IMG/VR virus record: IMGVR_UViG_3300043431_000374
Coordinates: 1-20,093 of that record
DNA: 20,093 nt
Source of the DNA: a virus
Direction: 5' to 3' (one strand)
The notes beneath the pieces are model-generated. The model ran no database searches and was not told where the DNA came from. It saw only the letters and a list, made by a program, of their open reading frames with translations. How positions within the stretch are numbered: the stretch's first letter is position 1; each line of letters begins with the position of its first letter. This document shows, one piece after another, positions 6,270 through 11,782 of this stretch. Made by a program: the position numbers and the translations under genes.

Positions 6270-6280
6270 CCTGCCTTTCA
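6242..6280 (-). repeat. 15-base direct repeat duplicating a start site
   Basis: CCATCCTGCCTTTCA occurs at 6242-6256 and 6266-6280. Read on the minus strand, each copy is a ribosome site plus ATG for the nuclease gene, in the same frame. A 12-base part of it recurs at 6064-6075, and CTGCCTTTCA recurs near 6109-6118, both within the gene. Confidence 0.7.
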
Positions 6281-6286
6281 GGATAC

Positions 6287-6299
6287 TAGTTAATTACCA
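6287..6299 (+). repeat. 13-base motif TAGTTAATTACCA, shared by spacers
   Basis: The same 13 bases occur at 9393-9405, and a close copy (CAGTTAATTAACA) at 5228-5240, which contains the palindrome GTTAATTAAC. All three lie 17-33 bases upstream of a gene start (6269, 9422 and 5195), and the copy at 9393 overlaps a -10 box. It could be an operator for a phage regulator. Confidence 0.4.
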
Positions 6300-6316
6300 T
6301 ATTTTGGTGGGGTTGT

Positions 6317-6679
6317 CTATTTTTTTGGCAAGATTTTTGTCCTTGTGAATATCATTCCGTCGGCGCGGTATTTACGGCCACCATGTAACTCATTGAAATT
6401 TATATATTTTTGGCATTGCGTTGCGTTTTTGTTGAGTGTGAAAAAGTTCTGTCGTTTTGGTGCAAGGATGTTAATCCCGTCGCCGTCATTATCCTTAATG
6501 GCTTTGAGGGTCTTTAAACTGTCTATCATGTCCTTAAAGTCCACGGTTTTTTTTACCCTCTTTTTGCGTGGTTTTTTGGTTGCTGTAGCGTCTGTTTTAG
6601 GTGTGGGATGTAGGGTAGTAGCTTGTTTTGTTTTTGTCGCTGTACACGCTTTAAATGTAGGTTTTTGAATGTCTGTCAT
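6317..6679 (-). CDS. Hypothetical basic protein, 120 residues, Lys/Thr-rich
   Basis: The first 45 residues are low-complexity, rich in Thr, Ala, Lys and Pro, with a KKPRKKRVKK patch that could bind nucleic acid. The rest (DFKDMIDSLKTLKAIKDNDGDG...) may be a small folded domain. No family is recognised. ATG at 6679 has AGAGG 7 bases upstream and the gene follows its own likely promoter (6716-6744). It may be a nucleoid-type or single-strand-binding accessory protein, but only composition supports that. Confidence 0.55.
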   Translation of the reverse strand: MTDIQKPTFKACTATKTKQATTLHPTPKTDATATKKPRKKRVKKTVDFKDMIDSLKTLKAIKDNDGDGINILAPKRQNFFTLNKNATQCQKYINFNELHGGRKYRADGMIFTRTKILPKK

Positions 6680-6715
6680 TTTTGAGCCTCTGGAATAAAA
6701 AAAACTGATAGGGCA

Positions 6716-6744
6716 AGAATACCGAATCAGCTGAGAAAAGTCGA
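6716..6744 (-). promoter_or_regulatory. Candidate leftward promoter with flanking repeats
   Basis: On the minus strand TCGACT (6739-6744) and TATTCT (6716-6721) are 17 bases apart. CGAATCAG is repeated at 6723-6730 and 6742-6749 (plus strand), touching both boxes, so a regulator could bind there. It lies just after the terminator at 6755-6781, which fits the start of a new unit. Confidence 0.4.
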
Positions 6745-6754
6745 ATCAGAACGC

Positions 6755-6781
6755 AAAAAAACCCCTTGAATGAACAAGGGG
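6755..6781 (-). terminator. Rho-independent terminator, leftward
   Basis: On the minus strand CCCCTTG and CAAGGGG (6775-6781 and 6762-6768) enclose a 6-base loop and are followed by seven T's (6755-6761). It closes the operon of small genes 8235 to 6801. Confidence 0.85.
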
Positions 6782-6800
6782 CTGGAATTGATGTTAAATA

Positions 6801-7007
6801 TCAGATGAAACCTTTATTGTTTTTTATCCAGCGATAGGCACTTGATTTTGATAGCCATGCTTTGACGTCGCCGTTTCTTTTACGGTGTATCCCGTAAGGT
6901 GTGCCTATAACGCAATAACCTTTTGTTTTTCCGTCAATCCAAAAGATGGCAACCTGAATTCTGGGTTGTCGTGTTCTTTCGTCAACGCCGTTTTTAAATT
7001 CTATCAT
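6801..7007 (-). CDS. Hypothetical protein, about 68 residues
   Basis: No recognised family. The product has an IQVAIFWIDGKTKGYCVIGTP beta-rich part and ends in AYRWIKNNKGF, basic overall. ATG at 7007 is one base after the stop of the lipoprotein gene, with GGGA about 9 bases upstream. ATG at 7022 and TTG at 7070 are other in-frame starts, but they overlap the lipoprotein gene and lack a ribosome site. The gene is last in its operon, with a strong terminator 20 bases downstream. Confidence 0.5.
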   Translation of the reverse strand: MIEFKNGVDERTRQPRIQVAIFWIDGKTKGYCVIGTPYGIHRKRNGDVKAWLSKSSAYRWIKNNKGFI

Positions 7008-7008
7008 G

Positions 7009-7203
7009 CTAGTATTTCCCATTATAAGCGGTTGATTTATATTGATTTTGAATAGAACGTACTCGTTCAATATCGTTTCGGTTTTTAATCCAGTCGTTCA
7101 ATTCTCGTTCTTCTGGGGTTGTACAGGCTGTTAACGCTAACAATAAAGCCAGTAAAGGGATTGATGATAGTAGGTTTTTACCTATGGTTGTTAGTAGATA
7201 CAT
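7009..7203 (-). CDS. Small predicted lipoprotein, 64 residues
   Basis: The N-terminus is a classic lipoprotein signal: MYLLTTIGKN, then a Leu/Ala core, then the lipobox LTAC with Cys27. Cleavage would leave a 38-residue mature part starting CTTPEERE, charged and helical. Thr at position +2 does not signal inner-membrane retention, so the outer membrane is likely in a Gram-negative host. ATG at 7203 follows GAGG 7 bases upstream; a TTG at 7209 lies 5' of it. It is too short and not proline-rich enough for a typical Rz1 spanin, and no Rz gene is near. An early lipoprotein could block superinfection, which is inference. Confidence 0.7.
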   Translation of the reverse strand: MYLLTTIGKNLLSSIPLLALLLALTACTTPEERELNDWIKNRNDIERVRSIQNQYKSTAYNGKY

Positions 7204-7205
7204 GG

Positions 7206-7349
7206 TCAAGCCTCTATCTGTTTTTTAATTGCCATGATTCTAAATTCGATTTCTGAGATTAACCCTCTGACATACCAATCTGGATTTAAAATCTCGTTAA
7301 GGGTTTTTAGTATTGCCTCTTGATGTTTTAAATAATCCTGTAGTGTCAT
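7206..7349 (-). CDS. Small helical protein, 47 residues
   Basis: ATG at 7349 shares ATGA with the stop of the upstream gene, and its TGA at 7206 is two bases before the lipoprotein start, so it fills the gap exactly. The product is helical (LQDYLKHQEAILKTLNEIL, then GLISEIEFRIMAIKKQIEA) and could form a coiled coil. No family recognised. Perfect fit between two genes is the best evidence that it is real. Confidence 0.6.
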   Translation of the reverse strand: MTLQDYLKHQEAILKTLNEILNPDWYVRGLISEIEFRIMAIKKQIEA

Positions 7350-7564
7350 GATTGTTTCTTTCTCTTTCCAAAGGTTCTGATTTTCCTACCATTTTCGTAA
7401 ATGTGATATTTAGCGCAATCGTAAAATGATGAATCAGCCTGTAACCATCTAATATGGGCAATTGCATTGTCTAGGTTATGGCACTCGTGATTGACAAGCT
7501 CTTGACCGTAAATTATTGAGCTTTTGGGGTCAAGGATAACAGTAACTTGATAAAAGTTTGTCAT
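7346..7564 (-). CDS. Hypothetical protein, 72 residues
   Basis: ATG at 7564 is preferred, with AAAAGGA 9 bases upstream. A longer frame from 7687 would overlap the previous gene and lacks a ribosome site. The product (FYQVTVILDPKSSIIYG, then CHNLDNAIAHIRWLQADSSFYDCAKYHIYENGRKI) looks like a small alpha/beta protein of early phage operons. Function not recognised. Confidence 0.55.
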   Translation of the reverse strand: MTNFYQVTVILDPKSSIIYGQELVNHECHNLDNAIAHIRWLQADSSFYDCAKYHIYENGRKIRTFGKRKKQS

Positions 7565-7616
7565 GGTTTTTAGTCCTTTTGGTTGATTGGGGTTGATTAA
7601 CAACCCCTTGGAATGA

Positions 7617-7991
7617 TTAAATTTCTGAATATCCGCTTGTTGCTTGAAATCTTTCAAGGTGTTCTGATGGGGTTGTATAACGCCCATCAGTGTAACCTGT
7701 CCAAGATGGGGCGTTTAAGCGTAAAAATAATCTTGCTTCTTGCCCGCTAATGTTTTCACCTGTTTCCGTTTCAATTCGCCATCCGCTACCAGATGCTTTG
7801 GACTTATAATTTCCTGAATAAACAATTGAAAAATAGTCCGTTTGAAAGGAAATTACTCTTTGCCCATCCGTGAAGAATCCATATGTTCCCGATTTTGCAA
7901 GATAGACCCTTAAACCGAATGATTTGATTCGTTTTGCGAGATTGAGGATTGCTGTTTTTTTGATAGATTCGCTATTGATTGTATTTGACAT
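7617..7991 (-). CDS. Hypothetical protein, 124 residues
   Basis: The product begins with a helical segment (SESIKKTAILNLAKRIKSFG) then turns into a beta-rich domain (LRVYLAKSGTYGFFTDGQRVISFQTDYFSIVYSG) and a GSGWRIETE stretch. No family assigned. Start ATG at 7991 follows AAAGGACT, the same ribosome-site context as the genes at 7564 and 8235, suggesting these genes are expressed together. Confidence 0.6.
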   Translation of the reverse strand: MSNTINSESIKKTAILNLAKRIKSFGLRVYLAKSGTYGFFTDGQRVISFQTDYFSIVYSGNYKSKASGSGWRIETETGENISGQEARLFLRLNAPSWTGYTDGRYTTPSEHLERFQATSGYSEI

Positions 7992-8025
7992 TTTTGTAAG
8001 TCCTTTAAATTGTTGATTGTGTTGA

Positions 8026-8235
8026 TTAAGCTTTGATGATTAACGTATTATCTGGATAATCCGATAGATTGATAACCTCTAGGATTGTCCCACGATAAAA
8101 ACCGCCTAAGGCAGTCAGTTTGTTGCAGGCTAAGGACAAGCTCTTATGTTTTGAGATTGCTGTAATTGTCCACGCTCTCACATTATCTTGAGATATTGAC
8201 AGCTCTTTTTTTGCTGTGACGATATAGTTTTTCAT
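8026..8235 (-). CDS. Hypothetical protein, 69 residues
   Basis: First gene of the small-gene operon. The product is a basic alpha/beta protein (NYIVTAKKELSISQDNVRAW ... TALGGFYRGTILEVINLSD) with no recognised family. ATG at 8235 follows AAAGGACT 7 bases upstream. It lies behind a likely leftward promoter at 8321-8349 and a leader of about 80 bases. Confidence 0.55.
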   Translation of the reverse strand: MKNYIVTAKKELSISQDNVRAWTITAISKHKSLSLACNKLTALGGFYRGTILEVINLSDYPDNTLIIKA

Positions 8236-8320
8236 GGGTCTAGTCCTTTGTTTGTCGGGCTTGATTGCCCAATAAGTGCACGTTAACTGTAATCCGTTAA
8301 ATTATCGTTAATGTGCTATC

Positions 8321-8349
8321 AGGTTAATGTTATTTTATTTATGTGTCAA
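8321..8349 (-). promoter_or_regulatory. Leftward promoter for small-gene operon
   Basis: On the minus strand a perfect TTGACA (8344-8349) lies 17 bases from TAACCT (8321-8326), which keeps the most conserved -10 positions. One GTTAA copy (8323) overlaps the -10 box, and others lie either side, suggesting regulator binding. Confidence 0.45.
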
Positions 8350-8485
8350 ATGTTAATTTATGGGGATTGGTAATTGATTTTTACGGTAAGTTATTGATTG
8401 GGCGTATGTATGTGATTCGTGCATATGGGGCATTCGTTTTTTGCATGGGTGTTTTATGGATGTGATGGATATGATTTTTATTGGT

Positions 8486-8512
8486 TGATATGGGTGATAT
8501 GGGTGATATATA
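8486..8512 (+). repeat. Short tandem repeat, unit TGATATGGG
   Basis: Two perfect 9-base units (8486-8494, 8495-8503) and a third diverged one (TGATATATA) stand in a row within non-coding DNA. Confidence 0.6.
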
Positions 8513-8700
8513 GGATATTCCACACATAACAGGCATTCAAAATCAGACTTCATTTTTCCCTATATAATGTACACGCACAATGGTAAGGATACACAGGGAT
8601 TCATATCATTGCTGTAACGTGTTGATATGATTGACAATCTTATGTTATCCAGTCATGAGATACCAACGATTATACCACGCTTTTGTTTTGTTGCATTCAG

Positions 8701-8720
8701 GCACTCAACCGCTTGAGTGC
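8701..8720. repeat. Perfect inverted repeat, 8-base arms
   Basis: GCACTCAA and TTGAGTGC enclose a CCGC loop. It is followed by TTAT on the plus strand, too weak a T-run for a confident terminator. Confidence 0.7.
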
Positions 8721-8745
8721 TTATCTATCAATGGGTTATGATATA

Positions 8746-8803
8746 CCCTCTAGCTTCTTCAATGATTTATCTATTGTTTGAATAAAATCAACAGGCTAGA
8801 GGG
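8746..8803. repeat. Inverted repeat, 9-base arms, 40-base loop
   Basis: CCCTCTAGC (8746-8754) and GCTAGAGGG (8795-8803) are perfect complements. Outer ATA/TAT would extend the stem with a bulge of four G's. The right arm runs into a G7 tract, which is followed by G5 (8815-8819) and G6 (8825-8830), a possible G-quadruplex on the plus strand. Confidence 0.65.
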
Positions 8804-8828
8804 GGGGTATCCTTGGGGGTCGATGGGG

Positions 8829-8854
8829 GGTGGTACCTGATGATATATACCACC
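8829..8854. repeat. Inverted repeat, 7-base arms
   Basis: GGTGGTA (8829-8835) and TACCACC (8848-8854) enclose a 12-base loop. It directly follows the G-rich tract. Confidence 0.65.
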
Positions 8855-8930
8855 ATATACCCGTGAGCTATTCAAATCCAAATTACCATTTCGTGCAAAC
8901 CAACGATATGGTCTAGAACCCGTGGACACT

Positions 8931-9104
8931 TCAAAATGACTTCACTTTTCGGGGTTCAATTTCATCCAAAAGGAGTGTGATAGCCCCAAGAGTGTCCATT
9001 ACTTTTGTTGGGACAAGATGACAAGATGCGAGTTCTGAAATTTCGTTGTGCAGTCGCTTTTGAAGGTCGATGATGGTATCGATGCGTTGTTCTAAGTCAG
9101 GCAT
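8931..9104 (-). CDS. Hypothetical helical protein, 57 residues
   Basis: ATG at 9104 is chosen because AAGGGG lies 5 bases upstream and a promoter (9138-9166) lies just behind. A longer frame from 9176 would start upstream of that promoter. The product (DLEQRIDTIIDLQKRLHNEI, then VMDTLGAITLLLDEIEPRK) is two amphipathic helices, acidic, likely a dimer. No family recognised. It is the most upstream gene of the leftward arm. Confidence 0.55.
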   Translation of the reverse strand: MPDLEQRIDTIIDLQKRLHNEISELASCHLVPTKVMDTLGAITLLLDEIEPRKVKSF

Positions 9105-9137
9105 TGTGTCCCCTTGTTTGTTTGTTCGTATTCGAAA

Positions 9138-9166
9138 TTTAGAGCATGTGGTGGTGCCATGGTCAA
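9138..9166 (-). promoter_or_regulatory. Leftward promoter with extended -10
   Basis: On the minus strand TTGACC (9161-9166) and TCTAAA (9138-9143) are 17 bases apart, with TGC directly before the -10 box. The transcript would start near 9131, giving a leader of about 27 bases before the gene at 9104. Confidence 0.55.
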
Positions 9167-9367
9167 GGGAAAACAAGAGTTATCCAAACCCAAATGACCA
9201 TATTCCTGACATCAAGAAAATGGTCGCCATTTCAAACCTGTTTGTAATGAACCTCCAAAAAAGCCTTTTAAATCAACAGCTTGTGATACACTTTTCATAT
9301 AGTATATAGGGTACTTAAATTTACCCTCAAAAAGAACGGCATTTTTAACAAGATTAAAAAAACCGAG

Positions 9368-9396
9368 TTGCCCCATTATTACGATTGTGCTATAGT
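9368..9396 (+). promoter_or_regulatory. Rightward promoter with extended -10 for helicase gene
   Basis: TTGCCC (9368-9373) and TATAGT (9391-9396) are 17 bases apart, with TGC before the -10 box. Its downstream edge overlaps the 13-base motif at 9393-9405, so a protein bound there would block it. Confidence 0.6.
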
Positions 9397-9421
9397 TAAT
9401 TACCAAACAAAAGGAGAATAA

Positions 9422-10633
9422 ATGCAACTATCTAAGCAACAGCAGGAAGCTATTGACTACTGCATGAATAACCCCAACCAGTCTGTGACAATCTTCGGAT
9501 ATGCAGGGACAGGGAAGAGTACAATCCTGTCGGAGTTGATGAGGCGTATGGATGAGGAAGGAACAAAGTACATCTTTACAGCACCAACGAATAAGGCTGT
9601 CAGAGTGCTTCAGAATAAGGGTGTGAATGCGTCAACGCTGTTCTCGTTCTTGTTTAAGGCATCGACACCTCTTATGACAGAGAAGGTGGCTCAGCACTAC
9701 GAGAACCTTAAGGCAAGGTACAGGGATACAAAGGACAAACTGGTATTGGAGGAAATACAGCTTCTTCATAAGCAGTACAGCACAATTATACCTGTTGATG
9801 CGATAAGCAAGGAAGATGCTGTAGGGATGACGGTGATTATTGATGAGTGTTCGATGGTTGGAAGGAAAGTGTACGGTGAAAAATTAGAGAAGCTGGGAAT
9901 GCGTATTATTGCCGTGGGTGACCCCGAGCAGTTGCCACCAGTGAAAGATGAGCTGTATTTCTCGAAAGCTGATTTTACCTTGACTGAGGTTTTTAGGACA
10001 GCACTCGATAATCCAATCCTTGCCCTTGCAACGAAGACGAGAGGGAAGGAGGGGGAATGGCTGAAACTTGATAGCCTGCTTGGGAATGAGTTTGGGTATA
10101 TGTGTGAAACTCTACCGATTGAAGAGATTGCTGAGATGATGAAGGACTATGACCAGACCATTTGCTACACGAACAAGACACGCAAGATGCTAAATCAGGA
10201 AACACGCAAGGCTCGTGGAATCAAGAGCGTTATACCAATAAAAGGTGAGCGATTGATTCTCAAGAATACGGTGATTGGGGAAGACGTGTTTGTGAATGGA
10301 GAGATAATTGAGGTGAAGTCTTCAAGGCTTATTAAGGGGAACAAAACTGGGAAGCTGAGAATGAGGTTTGAGCGAACTGGTGAGGACACACAATTTGAGA
10401 AAACATTCTTTGGAGAGAACATTAATCTTGACCAACACTGGCCTGATTTTGGTGCTGTTTCCAACCAAACTCTCAAAGCAGATTACGGGTACGCCATCAC
10501 TGGACACGCATCTCAAGGGAGTGAATACGACACTGTTTTGATAGTCTTGGAACGTCGGTCTGTTAATCGACAATGGTTCTATACGGCACTCACAAGAGCG
10601 AAACAGCGTGCGTTGATTGCAGTGGTGGAGTGA
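9422..10633 (+). CDS. RecD/Dda-like SF1B DNA helicase
   Basis: The 403-residue protein shows the ordered motifs of superfamily 1B helicases: motif I GYAGTGKST (26-34), motif Ia TAPTNKA, motif II VIIDECSM (138-145), motif III GDPEQLPPV (166-174), motif V YAITGHASQGSEYD (357-370) and motif VI WFYTALTRAKQ (385-395). It is close in plan to T4 Dda and RecD2 motors, which move 5' to 3' on single-stranded DNA, displace proteins and help forks restart or recombine. It lacks a RecBCD-binding extension. ATG at 9422 has AAGGAG 5 bases upstream and a dedicated promoter. It is the only replication gene on the plus strand and faces away from the DnaB cassette. Confidence 0.93.
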   Translation: MQLSKQQQEAIDYCMNNPNQSVTIFGYAGTGKSTILSELMRRMDEEGTKYIFTAPTNKAVRVLQNKGVNASTLFSFLFKASTPLMTEKVAQHYENLKARYRDTKDKLVLEEIQLLHKQYSTIIPVDAISKEDAVGMTVIIDECSMVGRKVYGEKLEKLGMRIIAVGDPEQLPPVKDELYFSKADFTLTEVFRTALDNPILALATKTRGKEGEWLKLDSLLGNEFGYMCETLPIEEIAEMMKDYDQTICYTNKTRKMLNQETRKARGIKSVIPIKGERLILKNTVIGEDVFVNGEIIEVKSSRLIKGNKTGKLRMRFERTGEDTQFEKTFFGENINLDQHWPDFGAVSNQTLKADYGYAITGHASQGSEYDTVLIVLERRSVNRQWFYTALTRAKQRALIAVVE

Positions 10634-10749
10634 TTTCTTCTCTCTTCCCTAAGATGCAAGCTTGCTACAGTTGACGTGTTATCAGTTGTTGGCTTCGCTA
10701 TCTACTGTCTGAGTGTGGGGTGGGTTTCTTTGGTGAGTCTGGAGCAAAA

Positions 10750-10813
10750 CTGTAGAACTATCTCGCAAAGCGACTTAACCCCGCCCCCCCATAAGAGGGC
10801 TTGAGTTCTACAG
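10750..10813 (+). promoter_or_regulatory. Possible three-way-junction RNA element
   Basis: A perfect 10-base stem (CTGTAGAACT 10750-10759 with AGTTCTACAG 10804-10813) encloses two smaller hairpins: TCGC-AAA-GCGA (10763-10773) and GCCC/GGGC (10783-10800). The outer stem ends exactly at a GGGAG ribosome-site-like sequence and an ATG 7 bases on. It could be a leader element or a protein-binding DNA site. It does not fit a tRNA. Confidence 0.4.
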
Positions 10814-11118
10814 GGAGCTAATAATGCAGGAAGATTGGTTTCTTCGGAGCCGTCTATCGCTTCATACTGTATCATGGGTTCATCTAGTAATCCCCACAAC
10901 GGTGTGTCTTTCTCATCCAGCCTCTAGAAGACCGCTTACCCCCTCAACACACTTCACTTCGGGTTCTCCCATGGTTCTGGCAGGAGCTTCATCATTAGGT
11001 ACCAGCAAGTCGTCAATCATTTCCTAATGGCATTCCTTGTTTTTCAGTTCTCGATTGAAAACACAAGCAAAACGGACGGCTTTAACAGCAAGGACAATTA
11101 TGCAATATTTCTTCAGAC

Positions 11119-11147
11119 TCGACAAGTGTTTTTTTTGTGGTTAATGT
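11119..11147 (+). promoter_or_regulatory. Weak candidate promoter before terminase genes
   Basis: TCGACA (11119-11124) and TAATGT (11142-11147) are 17 bases apart. The start point would fall almost on the AAGGAGG ribosome site (11154-11160), so the leader would be very short. Late transcription may instead come from farther upstream. Confidence 0.25.
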
Positions 11148-11164
11148 AAAAACAAGGAGGCTCT

Positions 11165-11629
11165 ATGAGAATTGAAACAGGCGTAAAGACACTCTTTATC
11201 AAGAAGGCTCTTGCATCATTCCATCCAGATACCGCTCAGGCTGTTCTTCTCGCTGTAGCAGAGGGGACGACACTTACCAGTTTAAAGAGGCAGGGGGTAA
11301 TCAAGAGTGAGTCGGATGTGATGCTTTGGTGCAAAGCGTTTGATGACTTCAGGGAGGCGTATATTGAGGCGATAGAGATGGGGGCATCAGTCCTTGCTTA
11401 CCAGACACTCGATGTTGCGGAAGACCCAACCATTACAGATGGCATGAGAATGTCTATGATTAAGTCGAGAATGTGGATTGCAGGGAAACACAACGAAACC
11501 TATCAGGATAAGCAGACAATCAAGAATGAGAATGTGAATGCAGGATTAACCCAGCAGGAACTCGAGGCCAAGAAAGAGCAAATCCTCAAACAAATACAGG
11601 CCATGACACAAACACTTTCCCAAGAATAA
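11165..11629 (+). CDS. terS: Terminase small subunit
   Basis: The 154-residue product has the plan of phage small terminases: an N-terminal DNA-binding part (GTTLTSLKRQGVIKSESDVMLW), the typical central FREAYIEAIEMGASVLAYQTLDVAED stretch, a helical GMRMSMIKSRMWIAGKHNETY oligomerisation segment, and a Gln/Lys-rich C-terminal tail (from about 125). The subunit forms a ring, recognises the packaging site and hands DNA to the large subunit. ATG at 11165 has AAGGAGG 4 bases upstream. The large subunit gene follows after two small frames. Sequence in small subunits varies widely, so the context adds much of the certainty. Confidence 0.85.
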   Translation: MRIETGVKTLFIKKALASFHPDTAQAVLLAVAEGTTLTSLKRQGVIKSESDVMLWCKAFDDFREAYIEAIEMGASVLAYQTLDVAEDPTITDGMRMSMIKSRMWIAGKHNETYQDKQTIKNENVNAGLTQQELEAKKEQILKQIQAMTQTLSQE

Positions 11630-11666
11630 AAAAACCCCACTCTGCTTGTCAAAAACGAGAATGGGG
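11628..11666 (-). terminator. Terminator facing leftward after small terminase gene
   Basis: On the minus strand CCCCATTCTC pairs imperfectly with AGAGTGGGG across a loop and is followed by seven T's (11628-11634). On the plus strand there is no T-run. It would stop antisense transcription coming from the right before it enters the small terminase gene. Confidence 0.6.
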
Positions 11667-11695
11667 GGAGGCAGTCGAATTGGGAGGAAGAAAAA

Positions 11696-11782
11696 ATGCT
11701 AACAGAAACTATAGCAGAAATCCACTCAAAGGTAACACTCACGAAAGAAGGTGTCAAGTGGAACACGTTTTTGAAAGCCTAG
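11696..11782 (+). CDS. Possible 28-residue peptide
   Basis: ATG at 11696 has an excellent GGGAGG site 8 bases upstream, and the frame (LTETIAEIHSKVTLTKEGVKW...) ends at TAG 11782. It overlaps the start of the zinc-ribbon-like gene in another frame and may serve to bring ribosomes to it. Very short, so uncertain. Confidence 0.35.
   Translation: MLTETIAEIHSKVTLTKEGVKWNTFLKA

Larger units (their letters stand above)
8236..8930. other. Long non-coding region with repeats and dyads
   Basis: No convincing gene lies in these 695 bases; the one 66-codon frame (8353-8553, minus) is built from repeats. The region holds a GTTAA cluster (starts at 8282, 8296, 8307, 8323, 8352), a leftward promoter, a short tandem repeat near 8486, three inverted repeats (8701-8854) and a G-rich tract (8801-8830). 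A 7-base inverted repeat, ACCATAT/ATATGGT, spans 8852-8912. This may be a regulatory or packaging/replication control region. Confidence 0.6.
9105..9421. other. Divergent promoter region
   Basis: These 317 bases separate leftward and rightward genes. They hold the leftward promoter at 9138-9166, the rightward promoter at 9368-9396, a small dyad (GGGTA 9309-9313 with TACCC 9322-9326), and a 6-base inverted repeat GACCAT/ATGGTC (9196-9225). No gene on either strand has a ribosome site here. Confidence 0.6.
10634..11164. other. Non-coding gap before terminase; possible packaging or control site
   Basis: No gene is assigned in these 531 bases. The visible elements are a 10-base palindrome GCAAGCTTGC (10656-10665), a structured block (10750-10813), a C/T-rich plus-strand section (about 10830-10990), an inverted repeat ATTAGG/CCTAAT near 10995-11026, and a run of eight T's near 11129-11136. 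A plus frame at 10824-11027 has GGGAG before its ATG, but its Ser/Thr/Pro-rich product looks like an antisense reading. The minus strand has a 35-codon frame (10913-11020) and an adjoining shifted frame to 10702 with more protein-like composition. The site lies just upstream of the small terminase gene, where cos or pac sites often lie. Confidence 0.5.

Noticed and set aside
8353-8553. 66-codon minus-strand frame rich in His, Ile, Pro and Tyr
   Set aside because: Much of it comes from the TGATATGGG repeats and it has no clear ribosome site.
8701-8725. Perfect hairpin as a rightward terminator
   Set aside because: The bases that follow (TTATCTATC) are a poor T-run and no rightward gene lies upstream.
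8837-8843. CTGATGA, the first core sequence of a hammerhead ribozyme
   Set aside because: The required GAAA core and the third stem are missing at suitable spacing.
9212-9427. Minus-strand frame across the divergent promoter region
   Set aside because: It starts inside the helicase gene's ribosome site and covers its promoter, with no ribosome site of its own.
10741-10820. Possible tRNA suggested by a long closing stem
   Set aside because: No standard T-arm or D-arm, no 7-base acceptor with proper spacing, and the outer stem is 10 bases; not a tRNA.
10824-11027. Plus-strand frame of 67 codons with GGGAG before its ATG
   Set aside because: The product is Ser/Thr/Leu/Pro-rich with little charge, like an out-of-frame or antisense reading. 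The opposite strand looks more protein-like. Left as a note only.
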